A stretch of 64,000 bases of DNA, taken from positions 62,001 through 126,000 of the forward strand of contig JACKLK010000008.1 in the NCBI GenBank assembly GCA_024236015.1, in the 5' to 3' direction. Under the pieces are notes generated by a model. That model saw only the letters and a list, made by a program, of their open reading frames with translations, was not told where the DNA came from and did no database searches. Positions 27,997 to 35,115 of the stretch are shown piece after piece. The DNA is from Rhodoferax sp. (lineage in GTDB: Bacteria; Pseudomonadota; Gammaproteobacteria; Burkholderiales; Burkholderiaceae_C). The stretch's first letter is position 1. Each line of letters begins with the position of its first letter. The translations under genes were made by a program, and so were the position numbers.

Positions 27997-28952
27997 TGGA
28001 CAAGTTCAAGCAGCTCGAATCGTTCGTATTGATCGCCACCCGCGGCAGCCTGACGGCGGCCGCCACGGCCGAAGGCGTGGCGCCGGCCATCATGGGGCGC
28101 CGCTTGGATGCGCTGGAGCAGCGGCTGGGGGTCAAGCTGATGCAGCGCACCACGCGCCGGCTGACGCTGACGCACGAAGGCAGCGCCTTCCTCGAGGATT
28201 GCCAGCGCCTGCTGGTCGATGTCGCCAACGCCGAGTCCAGCGTGTCCGCCGGTGGCGTCAAGGCCAGCGGCCACCTGCGCATCACCGCCCCGGCCGGATT
28301 CGGCCGCCGGCACGTGGCTCCGCTGGTGCCGCTGTTCCGGGAGCAACATGCCGAGGTGACGGTGTCGCTCAATCTCAGCGACCGGGTCATCGATGTCGCG
28401 GCGGACGGATTCGATTGCGCGGTACGTGTCGGCGACCTGACGGACTCGTCGATGATCAGCGTGCGGCTGGCGGACAACCGCCGCCTGTGTGTGGCGGCAC
28501 CGCAGTATCTGCAGCGCCGCGGCACGCCAAGCCAGCCGGCCGACCTGAACCACCATGATTGCCTGGTGTTGTCCAGCGACGCGTCGCAGACCCGGGGCTG
28601 GGCTTTCCGCGTGCCGGTGACCGCCCCGGGCCGCCGCGACGACGACGCCACGACCGGCCACACCCACGAAGTCATCCACATCAAGCCGGCCGGGCCGCTG
28701 GATTGCAGCGACGGCCAGGTGCTGCACGACTGGTGCCTGGCGGGCTGCGGCATCGCCTGGCGCAGCAGCTGGGAGGTCGAGTCCGAGGTCGCCGCCGGCA
28801 GGCTGGTGGCAGTGCTGCAGGACTACGCGGCGCCCGCCAACGGCATTTTTGCGGTCTTCCCGCAACGCCGGCTGTTGCCGCTGCGGGTGCGGTTGTGGAT
28901 CGATTTCCTCAAACACCATTACGCACAGCCGGAGTTCTGGCGCGCGGGCTGA
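27996..28952 (+). CDS. LysR family transcriptional regulator
   Basis: 318-aa LysR-type regulator. Winged helix MDKFKQLESFVLIATRGSLT and LDALEQRLGVKLMQRTTRRL, then an effector domain. The -10 box TAATCT ends six bases before ATG 27996, so the mRNA is probably leaderless. A perfect dyad overlaps that promoter. It lies behind the TRAP operon in the same direction but appears separately transcribed; its targets are unknown. Confidence 0.9.
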   Translation: MDKFKQLESFVLIATRGSLTAAATAEGVAPAIMGRRLDALEQRLGVKLMQRTTRRLTLTHEGSAFLEDCQRLLVDVANAESSVSAGGVKASGHLRITAPAGFGRRHVAPLVPLFREQHAEVTVSLNLSDRVIDVAADGFDCAVRVGDLTDSSMISVRLADNRRLCVAAPQYLQRRGTPSQPADLNHHDCLVLSSDASQTRGWAFRVPVTAPGRRDDDATTGHTHEVIHIKPAGPLDCSDGQVLHDWCLAGCGIAWRSSWEVESEVAAGRLVAVLQDYAAPANGIFAVFPQRRLLPLRVRLWIDFLKHHYAQPEFWRAG

Positions 28953-29010
28953 ATAGTCACTGGCCGACGTGTGGCTCGTGGGTGGTTCATAGGCCGGTTT
29001 GTGGTGTGCG

Positions 29011-29257
29011 GGCTGCGAAGGCCCGCGGGGCCCATGCGCAGCGCTTCGGTGCGGCGGTCGGGCGCTGAACGCGCCGACTGCCCTGCGGTGCTCGCTCTTG
29101 CGCCTGCATCGCGCAACTCACTGCGCGCCCGTTGGGCGCTCCGTTCAGACAAGCGCGATGAGAATGATGACGAACGCGCTTCGCGCGAGGCGCAAGCCCT
29201 GCGCTCCTCGGCGCCGCACAGGCGCGCCGCGCATGGGCCCCGCGGGCCTTCGCAGCC
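29011..29257 (+). repeat. Structured interspersed element, copy 1
   Basis: A 247-bp element bounded by a perfect 29-bp inverted repeat (29011-29039 and 29229-29257). Inside are a stem CTTGCGCCT/AGGCGCAAG (29097-29105 and 29188-29196), a hairpin GCGCCC-GTT-GGGCGC (29125-29139), a hairpin CGCGC-TTC-GCGCG (29175-29187), and a core shared with copy 2 around 29141-29168 (GTTCAGACAAGCGCGATGAG and following bases). No credible protein is encoded. Compared with copy 2, the outer and internal stems have unrelated sequence but stay perfectly paired. Confidence 0.8.
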
Positions 29258-29595
29258 AGGCCTCGGGTTGGCGTAGCGCAGCAAGCGGGCCGCGAACCGC
29301 AAATGTTGAAACTGGGTCCCAGGTTTCACGTTCCCGGACTTCTGACTCCGGTCACAGTTCATTGCCTCTGTCTTTCTCTTTGCCTCTGTTCTAGTGCTGG
29401 TGCTGGTGCTGGTGCTGGTGCTGGTGCTGGTGCTGGCGCCGGTTCTATCCTTGGGTCCGCACCATCGGGTGCAGGGATTGCCACTGCTGGTCGTTTGTCC
29501 CGGACCTTGGGTTCCGCTTTCGCCGAGACCCGCCAGAGATGCAAGCCATGGGGTTCCCGGTATCCGTCCTCAGCGCCACGCGCACCGAAGACTCA
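29258..29595. other. Spacer between the structured elements, with a hexanucleotide repeat
   Basis: 338 bp without a supportable gene. It contains a pyrimidine-rich stretch around 29360-29392 and seven exact TGCTGG units at 29395-29436. The rest shows no promoter, terminator or domain-bearing frame that I can defend. Confidence 0.6.
29395..29436 (+). repeat. Hexanucleotide tandem repeat (TGCTGG)x7
   Basis: Seven exact TGCTGG units in a row in noncoding DNA between the two structured elements. A six-base unit keeps the reading frame, and no gene spans it, so phase variation is not suggested. Copy number may vary between strains. Confidence 0.95.
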
Positions 29596-29839
29596 GCGTC
29601 GCGGCAGGCCGGACCCCGGCACGGGCGACTTGTGGGGCGCCGAGGAGCGCAGTGGCCGGGGCGGCGCGCGCAGCGCGCTTCGTGATCATTCTCATCGCGC
29701 TTGTCTGAACGGAGCGCCCGCAGGGCGCGTAGTGAGTTGCGCGATGCGCCCCGGCCGCGAGCACCGCAGGGCAGTCGGCGCGTTCAGCGCCCGACCGCCC
29801 CACCAGGAGCCCGTGCCGGGGTCCGGCCTGCCGCGACGC
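29596..29839 (-). repeat. Structured interspersed element, copy 2 (inverted)
   Basis: A 244-bp element in opposite orientation to copy 1, bounded by a perfect 31-bp inverted repeat (29596-29626 and 29809-29839). It has an internal 10-bp stem (GGCCGGGGCG at 29654-29663 with CGCCCCGGCC at 29747-29756) and hairpins GCGCGC-GCA-GCGCGC (29664-29678) and GCGCCC-GCA-GGGCGC (29714-29728). The reverse complement shares the core of copy 1 almost base for base, but its outer and internal stems are unrelated in sequence to those of copy 1. Confidence 0.8.
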
Positions 29840-29922
29840 GTGCGAACACACGCAACACGGCCCCGCCTGCATCAGGATCGAACGGCGGAAAGCGGCTCAG
29901 CCGCCGGATTTCCCGAGCCCGA

Positions 29923-30210
29923 TCAGGACTTCTTCTTCAGGCACTCGCTCATGAAGGCCTTGCGCTCGTCACCCTTCTTGCCGTCCGCCGCCTGGTTGCA
30001 GGTCTTCATCTTGCTTTGCTGGGTTTCGGGCTTGTTGCTCAGGCAGCCTTTCATGAAGGCCTTGCGCTCGTCGCCTTTCTTGCCTTCGGCCTGCTGGTTG
30101 CACAGGGCCATTTTTTCCTGCTGGGGTGTCTTGGCCTTGTCCTGGGCATGGACGATGCTCGCTGCGGACAGGGAGATGCCGATGGCGAGAAAACAGATCA
30201 GTTTGCGCAT
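29923..30210 (-). CDS. PsiF family protein (phosphate-starvation-inducible)
   Basis: 95-aa secreted protein. Residues 1-23 are a signal peptide ending VHA-Q. Two PsiF repeats follow, each with a Cys pair and the block KKGDERKAFM-x-x-CL. In enterobacteria psiF belongs to the phosphate-starvation response, but its biochemical role is unknown. ATG 30210 has AAGGACC upstream. It is alone on the minus strand between the structured repeats and argS. Confidence 0.88.
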   Translation of the reverse strand: MRKLICFLAIGISLSAASIVHAQDKAKTPQQEKMALCNQQAEGKKGDERKAFMKGCLSNKPETQQSKMKTCNQAADGKKGDERKAFMSECLKKKS

Positions 30211-30423
30211 GATGGTCCTTGGTGGAACGTTGATGGGGCCGGATCGGGCCCGTTGCCCGGGCCCTTGCACACAACGCGCGAGCGGTGCTGCGCGCCGACA
30301 ACCGACGCCGCGCGCGATGGTAGCGCCAGCGGGATGGCCGCCATCGCGCGACAAAGGTAAAACATGCGCGCACCGGCTCCCGGCATCGGGTGCGGGTGCG
30401 GCCGGGCGGATCGGCCACCCTCC

Positions 30424-30429
30424 TAGAAT
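30424..30429 (+). promoter_or_regulatory. -10 box TAGAAT of argS
   Basis: TAGAAT lies eight bases before the argS ATG (30438). The intervening run of six G could serve as a ribosome site only if transcription starts upstream of it, so the argS mRNA probably has an extremely short leader. No -35 match is evident. Confidence 0.45.
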
Positions 30430-30437
30430 GGGGGGTT

Positions 30438-32111
30438 ATGCTCAAGATCAAACAGCAACTGCTGGACGGCCTGGCCGGCGCACTCGCCGAACTGGCACCC
30501 GACGCCGCCGCCCGGGCGGTTTTCGAGTCGCCCAAGGTGGCGGCCCATGGCGATTTCGCCACCACCGTGGCCATGCAGCTGGCCAAGCCGCTCAAACTCA
30601 ATCCGCGCCAGCTGGCCGAGCGCCTGCGTGACCTGTTGCTGGCCCAACCCGTCTACCAGCAGTGGGTGTCGGACATCGACATCGCCGGGCCGGGGTTCAT
30701 CAACATCCGGCTCAAGCCCGAGGCCAAGCAGCAGATCGTGCGCGAAGTGCTGGCTGATGGTGCGGCTTTCGGCGTGTTGCCGCCCAACGGGCAGCGCATG
30801 ATGGTCGAGTTCGTGTCGGCCAACCCGACCGGCCCGCTGCATGTCGGTCACGGCCGGCAAGCGGCGCTGGGCGACGCGATCTGCAACCTGTGCGCCACCC
30901 AGGGCTGGGACGTGCATCGCGAGTTCTACTACAACGATGCCGGCGTGCAGATCGCCACCCTGGCGCAGAGCACGCAGCTGCGGGCGCGGGGCTTCAAGCC
31001 AGGGGACCCCGAGTGGCCCGAGGCCGCCTACAACGGCGACTACATCGCCGACATCGCGGCCGACTTCCTGGCCGGCAAGACCGTGCGTTCCGACGACCGC
31101 GTCACCACTGCCTCCGGCAATGTCGACGACCTCGATGCGATCCGCGAGTTTGCGGTGGCCTACCTGCGCCACGAGCAGGATCTCGACCTGAAGGCATTCG
31201 CGGTCCGGTTCGACCATTTTTTCCTGGAGTCCAGCCTGTACACCAGTGGCAAGGTCGCGCGTGCGGTGCAGATGCTGCAGGACGCCGGCAAGACCTACGA
31301 GCAGGACGGCGCCTTGTGGCTGCGCTCCACCGACTACGGCGACGACAAGGACCGGGTGATGCGCAAGGGCGACGGCTCGTTCACCTATTTCGTGCCGGAC
31401 GTGGCCTACCACATCGACAAGTGGCAACGTGGCTTCACCCGCGTGGTCAACATCCAGGGCACCGACCACCATGGCACGATCGCCCGGGTGCGCGCCGGAC
31501 TGCAGGCCGCTGGCGTGGGGATTCCGCAGGGTTACCCCGACTATGTGTTGCACACGATGGTGCGCGTGATGCGCGGCGGCGTCGAGGTCAAGATCTCCAA
31601 GCGTTCCGGCAGTTATGTCACCTTGCGCGACCTGATCGACTGGACCAGCAAGGACGCGGTGCGGTTTTTCCTGCTCAGCCGCAAGCCCGACACCGAATAC
31701 GTGTTCGACGTCGACCTGGCGCTGGCGCAGAACAACGACAACCCGGTGTATTACGTGCAATACGCCCATGCGCGCATCTGCTCGGTGCTCCGGGCCTGGG
31801 GCGGTGACGAGGCCGCGCTGGCCGCGGTCGACCTGGGCGCGTTGCAGTCGGCGCCGGCGATGGCGCTGATGCTGCTGCTGGCGCGGTATCCCGACATGCT
31901 GGCGGGCGCGGCGCGCGACTTCGCGCCCCACGACGTCACCTTCTATCTGCGCGAACTGGCGGCGGCCTACCACAGCTACTACGACGCCGAGCGCATCCTG
32001 GTCGACGAGGAGCCGGTGCGGCTGGCCCGGCTGGCGCTGGTGGCCGCCACGGCGCAGGTGCTGCGCAACGGCCTGGCGTTGCTCGGTGTCGACGCACCGC
32101 GCACAATGTGA
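30438..32111 (+). CDS. argS: Arginyl-tRNA synthetase
   Basis: Charges tRNA-Arg with arginine, an essential step in translation. 557 aa, a usual class I ArgRS length. N-terminal ArgRS-specific domain (1-115), ATP-binding HIGH-type motif HVGH at 135-138, the KMSKS counterpart VKISKRSGSYVT, and a C-terminal DALR-type anticodon-binding domain with YVQYAHARICSVLR. ATG 30438 begins conserved sequence. A SPOR-domain gene follows within 20 bp and DsbA after that, forming one transcription unit. Confidence 0.98.
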   Translation: MLKIKQQLLDGLAGALAELAPDAAARAVFESPKVAAHGDFATTVAMQLAKPLKLNPRQLAERLRDLLLAQPVYQQWVSDIDIAGPGFINIRLKPEAKQQIVREVLADGAAFGVLPPNGQRMMVEFVSANPTGPLHVGHGRQAALGDAICNLCATQGWDVHREFYYNDAGVQIATLAQSTQLRARGFKPGDPEWPEAAYNGDYIADIAADFLAGKTVRSDDRVTTASGNVDDLDAIREFAVAYLRHEQDLDLKAFAVRFDHFFLESSLYTSGKVARAVQMLQDAGKTYEQDGALWLRSTDYGDDKDRVMRKGDGSFTYFVPDVAYHIDKWQRGFTRVVNIQGTDHHGTIARVRAGLQAAGVGIPQGYPDYVLHTMVRVMRGGVEVKISKRSGSYVTLRDLIDWTSKDAVRFFLLSRKPDTEYVFDVDLALAQNNDNPVYYVQYAHARICSVLRAWGGDEAALAAVDLGALQSAPAMALMLLLARYPDMLAGAARDFAPHDVTFYLRELAAAYHSYYDAERILVDEEPVRLARLALVAATAQVLRNGLALLGVDAPRTM

Positions 32112-32125
32112 GGCGGCGCACGGAC

Positions 32126-32794
32126 ATGGGTGGCAACAACTGGCAAGGGCAGGGCATGAAGCAGCAGCAATGGGGTGGGACGATATTGGGCCTGGTCGTG
32201 GGCATCGTGATCGGGCTGGGTGTGGCGCTGGCGGTGGCGGTCTACGTCACCAAGGTGCCGGTTCCGTTCCTGAACAAGGGTCCCAGCCGCACCATCGACC
32301 AGGATGCGGCGGAGGCGCGCAAGAACCAGGACTGGGATCCGAATGCGCCGCTGTACGGCAAGAACCCGGCACGCCCCGGCGAGCCGTCCGCGCCGGCGGC
32401 GCCGGGCGTGACCAACGCCGCCGGGGCGGTTCCGCCCGCGGTCGCCGGCATCCCGACGCCGGGCGGCGCCGTGACCCCGGTACCGGCCAACACCGCGCCG
32501 TCGCCCGACCCGCTGGGCGACCTGGCCCGGGCGCGATCGGCGGCTCCGGGCGTCGATCCGTTCACCTATTTCGTGCAGGTCGGCGCCTACCGCAGCGCCA
32601 ACGACGCCGAGTCGCAGCGCGCCCGCCTGTCGCTGGGCGGCATCGAGGCCCGCGTATCCGAGCGCGAGCAGTCGGGACGCACGGTCTACCGGGTCCGTGT
32701 CGGCCCGTTCGAAAAACGCGTGGATGCCGACCTGACCAAGGAACGACTCGAGGGCCTGGGCATCGAGGCGGCGCTGGTACGGGTTCAGCGTTGA
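32126..32794 (+). CDS. SPOR domain protein (FtsN-like)
   Basis: 222-aa single-pass inner-membrane protein: short cytoplasmic N terminus, membrane helix at about 19-41 (GGTILGLVVGIVIGLGVALA), a Pro/Ala-rich periplasmic linker and a C-terminal SPOR domain (about 148-222; FVQVGAYRSANDAESQRARL) that binds denuded peptidoglycan at the septum. The topology is that of FtsN, a trigger of cell division. The start could also be GTG 32108, overlapping the argS stop, or ATG 32156 behind AAGGGCAGGG; ATG 32126 is a compromise. Confidence 0.88.
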   Translation: MGGNNWQGQGMKQQQWGGTILGLVVGIVIGLGVALAVAVYVTKVPVPFLNKGPSRTIDQDAAEARKNQDWDPNAPLYGKNPARPGEPSAPAAPGVTNAAGAVPPAVAGIPTPGGAVTPVPANTAPSPDPLGDLARARSAAPGVDPFTYFVQVGAYRSANDAESQRARLSLGGIEARVSEREQSGRTVYRVRVGPFEKRVDADLTKERLEGLGIEAALVRVQR

Positions 32795-32852
32795 ACCTGT
32801 CGGCGCGGGCCGTATCCCACGCGGTATTGACTTGTTGCAGGAGCGCACCACC

Positions 32853-33503
32853 ATGAATCGCCGTGATTTTTCGTCCGCCGCCGCCGTGGCCATGGCCCTG
32901 GGGCCGGCCAGCGTGCCGTTGGCGCGAGCGCAGGCACGCCAGCCGGAATCGGGCTGGGACTACCTGACCCTGAAGCAGCCGGTCGCCGTTCAGGCGCCGG
33001 CAGGCTCGATCGAGGTGGTCGAGTTCTTCTGGTACAACTGCCGCTTCTGCAATGCGTTCGAGCCCATGCTCGAGGCCTGGAGCGCGCGCCTGCCCAAGGA
33101 CGTGGTGTTGCGCCGGGTGCCGGCGGGTTTCCGCGATGAATTCGTGCCGCAGCAGCGCCTGTATTACGCGCTGCAGGCCATGGGCGAACTCGAGCGGCTG
33201 CATGCCAAGGTCTTTGCCGCCATCCACGACGACCGGGTCGATCTCTCGCGCGGCGCAAACATCGTGCAATGGGTCGGTCGCCAAGGCGTCGACCAGGCCC
33301 GATTCGCCGCCCACTACGGGTCGCCGGAAGTGCAGCAGGCCGTCAGTGCGGCGACCCGCTTGCAGGACGCCTATGGCGTCGAAGGTGTGCCGGCGATGGG
33401 TGTCGCGGGCCGGTTCTATACCGACGGCACGATCGCGACCACCATGCAGCGTGCCCTGCAGGTCGTGGACTACCTGCTGGCCGAGGTGCGCTCGGGTCGC
33501 TGA
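32853..33503 (+). CDS. DsbA-type thiol:disulfide oxidoreductase with CRFC active site
   Basis: Periplasmic disulfide-bond catalyst of the DsbA/DsbL group, 216 aa. Residues 1-26 are a signal peptide with an RR pair. The thioredoxin-fold active site is C63-R-F-C66 in FFWYNCRFCNAFEP; the usual DsbA dipeptide is PH (CPHC). The cis-proline loop (VEGVP, P180) is kept. Since the dipeptide tunes redox potential, this protein may be less oxidising than standard DsbA. ATG 32853 follows GCAGGAG. Same operon direction as argS and the SPOR gene. Confidence 0.9.
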   Translation: MNRRDFSSAAAVAMALGPASVPLARAQARQPESGWDYLTLKQPVAVQAPAGSIEVVEFFWYNCRFCNAFEPMLEAWSARLPKDVVLRRVPAGFRDEFVPQQRLYYALQAMGELERLHAKVFAAIHDDRVDLSRGANIVQWVGRQGVDQARFAAHYGSPEVQQAVSAATRLQDAYGVEGVPAMGVAGRFYTDGTIATTMQRALQVVDYLLAEVRSGR

Positions 33504-33532
33504 CGACCCGTTGCCGCGCGGGCGGGGCCTGC

Positions 33533-33565
33533 GCCGCATCGGCGGCCGCGGTGTTCCTTTTTTTT
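33533..33565 (+). terminator. Probable weak terminator after dsbA
   Basis: GCCGC-ATCG-GCGGC (33533-33546) is followed, after an 11-base GC-rich gap, by eight T (33558-33565). The gap makes it weaker than a classical intrinsic terminator, so part of the transcription may continue into lptA. Confidence 0.4.
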
Positions 33566-33601
33566 GCCAACGCATCGCGCGGCCGTCGGCGGGCAGGGGG
33601 C

Positions 33602-33607
33602 TACAAT
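33602..33607 (+). promoter_or_regulatory. -10 box TACAAT upstream of lptA
   Basis: TACAAT preceded by GGGGGC, 36 bases before the lptA start. No convincing -35 hexamer lies at 16-18 bp (the TTGCCA at 33564 is too far). The resulting leader would be about 30 nt without a clear ribosome site. Confidence 0.4.
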
Positions 33608-33643
33608 GATTTTTGCGTCGTTGATTGCAAGATTCGTGCCTCT

Positions 33644-34300
33644 ATGAAGCCCTCCTCCATACCTTACACATTGTTGCTGTCTGCCGTGTTGATGCACGGC
33701 GTCGCATTGGCGGAACGGGCCGACCGTGACAAGCCGATGAACATCGAGTCCGATACGCTGCGTTACGACGACGCGAAACAGACCAGCGTGTTCACCGGCA
33801 AGGTGGTGCTGACCAAGGGCACGATGCTGATCCGTGGCGCCCAGATGGACATTCGCCAGGACAACGACGGCAACCAGTTCGGCATCGTCAAGGCCGAACC
33901 CGGCAAGCTGGCGTTCTTCCGCCAGAAGCGCGACACCCGCGCCGGCGAGCCCGAGGAATACATGGAAGGCGAGGCCGAACTGATCAACTACGACGGCAAG
34001 GCCGATACGGTGACCTTCCAGCGCCGCGCGATCATGCGCCGCTATGTCGGCTCCAAGCTCAACGACGAGATCACCGGCGACGTCATCGTCTACGACAACA
34101 GCACCAGCGTGCTCACCGTCGACGGCGGACCGGCCCGTTCGGGCCCCGATGGCAGCTCCGGCCGGGTACGCGCGGTGCTGACCCCGCGCAACGACGACAG
34201 CGGCAAGTCCTCCTCCGGCGCCGGCGCGCCGCGCGCCCCGGCCTCGCAGGCGGCACCGGCGCTGCGTCGGTCGTCGACGCTGGGAGGCGACAAGAAGTGA
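33644..34300 (+). CDS. lptA: Lipopolysaccharide transport periplasmic protein LptA
   Basis: Periplasmic bridge protein that carries LPS from the inner-membrane LptBFGC complex to LptD in the outer membrane. 218 aa with a signal peptide (1-23, ending ALA-E). The OstA/LptA beta-jellyroll begins PMNIESDTLRYDDAKQTSVF and continues through GKADTVTFQRRAIMRRY. A Ser/Ala/Pro-rich tail after about 165 is extra compared with E. coli LptA. ATG 33644 is the first Met of the signal peptide. LptB overlaps its end (34297). LptC, usually just upstream, is absent here. Confidence 0.93.
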   Translation: MKPSSIPYTLLLSAVLMHGVALAERADRDKPMNIESDTLRYDDAKQTSVFTGKVVLTKGTMLIRGAQMDIRQDNDGNQFGIVKAEPGKLAFFRQKRDTRAGEPEEYMEGEAELINYDGKADTVTFQRRAIMRRYVGSKLNDEITGDVIVYDNSTSVLTVDGGPARSGPDGSSGRVRAVLTPRNDDSGKSSSGAGAPRAPASQAAPALRRSSTLGGDKK

Positions 34301-35115
34301 GGGACGCGCCGGTCGACGACGCGCAACCGGGCGCGGCCGATGCGTTGCGCGCGGCCGAGCCGCCGGCGGCGTCCGCAGTCCGCCTGGAGGCGCGACACCT
34401 GCAGAAGTCCTACGGCAACCGCATGGTGGTCAAGGACATCTCGCTGGCGGTGGGCGAGGGCGAGGTGGTCGGGCTGCTCGGGCCCAACGGCGCGGGCAAG
34501 ACGACGTCGTTCTACATCCTGGTCGGCCTGGTACGTGCCAGTGCCGGGGAAATCCTGATCGACGGCCAGTCGGTGGCCCATCTGCCGATCCACCGGCGCG
34601 CCCGGCTGGGGCTGAGCTACCTGCCGCAGGAGGCCTCGATCTTCCGCAAGCTCAATGTCGAGGACAACGTGCGTGCGGTGCTCGAACTGCAGACCGATGC
34701 ATCCGGTCGGGCGCTGAGCCCGGCGGTGGTCGAACAGCGGCTGACCGATCTGCTGCGCGACCTGCGGGTCGAACACCTGCGCAAGTCGCCGGCCCTGGCC
34801 TTGTCCGGGGGCGAGCGGCGCCGGGTGGAGATCGCGCGCGCGCTGGCCACGCAACCGCGGTTCATCCTGCTCGACGAGCCGTTTGCCGGCATCGACCCGA
34901 TCGCGGTGATCGAGATCCAGCGCATCATCGGGTTCCTGAAGTCGCGCGGCATCGGCGTGTTGATCACCGACCACAACGTGCGCGAGACGCTGGGCATCTG
35001 CGATCACGCCTTCATCATCAGTGACGGGAATGTGCTGGCCGAGGGAACCCCAGCCGACATCGTCGACAACGCGGAAGTGCGCCGGGTCTACCTGGGCGAG
35101 CACTTCAAGATGTAG
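34297..35115 (+). CDS. lptB: LPS export ABC transporter ATP-binding protein LptB
   Basis: Cytoplasmic ATPase that powers LPS extraction by LptFG. 272 aa; about 30 residues longer at the N terminus than E. coli LptB because of an Ala/Asp-rich extension. Walker A GPNGAGKT at 62-69, Q-loop in YLPQEASIFRKL, signature LSGGERRR, Walker B ILLDEPFAGIDP, switch His in ITDHNVRETL. The GTG start overlaps the lptA stop. An internal start near the conserved region is possible. rpoN begins immediately after its TAG. Confidence 0.96.
   Translation: MRDAPVDDAQPGAADALRAAEPPAASAVRLEARHLQKSYGNRMVVKDISLAVGEGEVVGLLGPNGAGKTTSFYILVGLVRASAGEILIDGQSVAHLPIHRRARLGLSYLPQEASIFRKLNVEDNVRAVLELQTDASGRALSPAVVEQRLTDLLRDLRVEHLRKSPALALSGGERRRVEIARALATQPRFILLDEPFAGIDPIAVIEIQRIIGFLKSRGIGVLITDHNVRETLGICDHAFIISDGNVLAEGTPADIVDNAEVRRVYLGEHFKM

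Noticed and set aside
29395..29436. TGCTGG array as a phase-variation switch
   Set aside because: The unit is six bases, so changes would not shift a frame, and no gene or promoter overlaps it.
29011..29839. The inverted pair as the two ends of one composite transposon
   Set aside because: Each copy has its own complete terminal inverted repeat and the 338-bp spacer holds no transposase or cargo gene.
28999..29872. Several frames of 60-150 codons in the 28953-29922 gap
   Set aside because: They run through the inverted repeats and the TGCTGG array, have no start signals or domains, and appear on both strands because of the symmetry.
33564..33607. TTGCCA (33564) with TACAAT (33602) as a standard -35/-10 pair
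   Set aside because: The spacing is 32 bp, far from the 16-18 bp needed.
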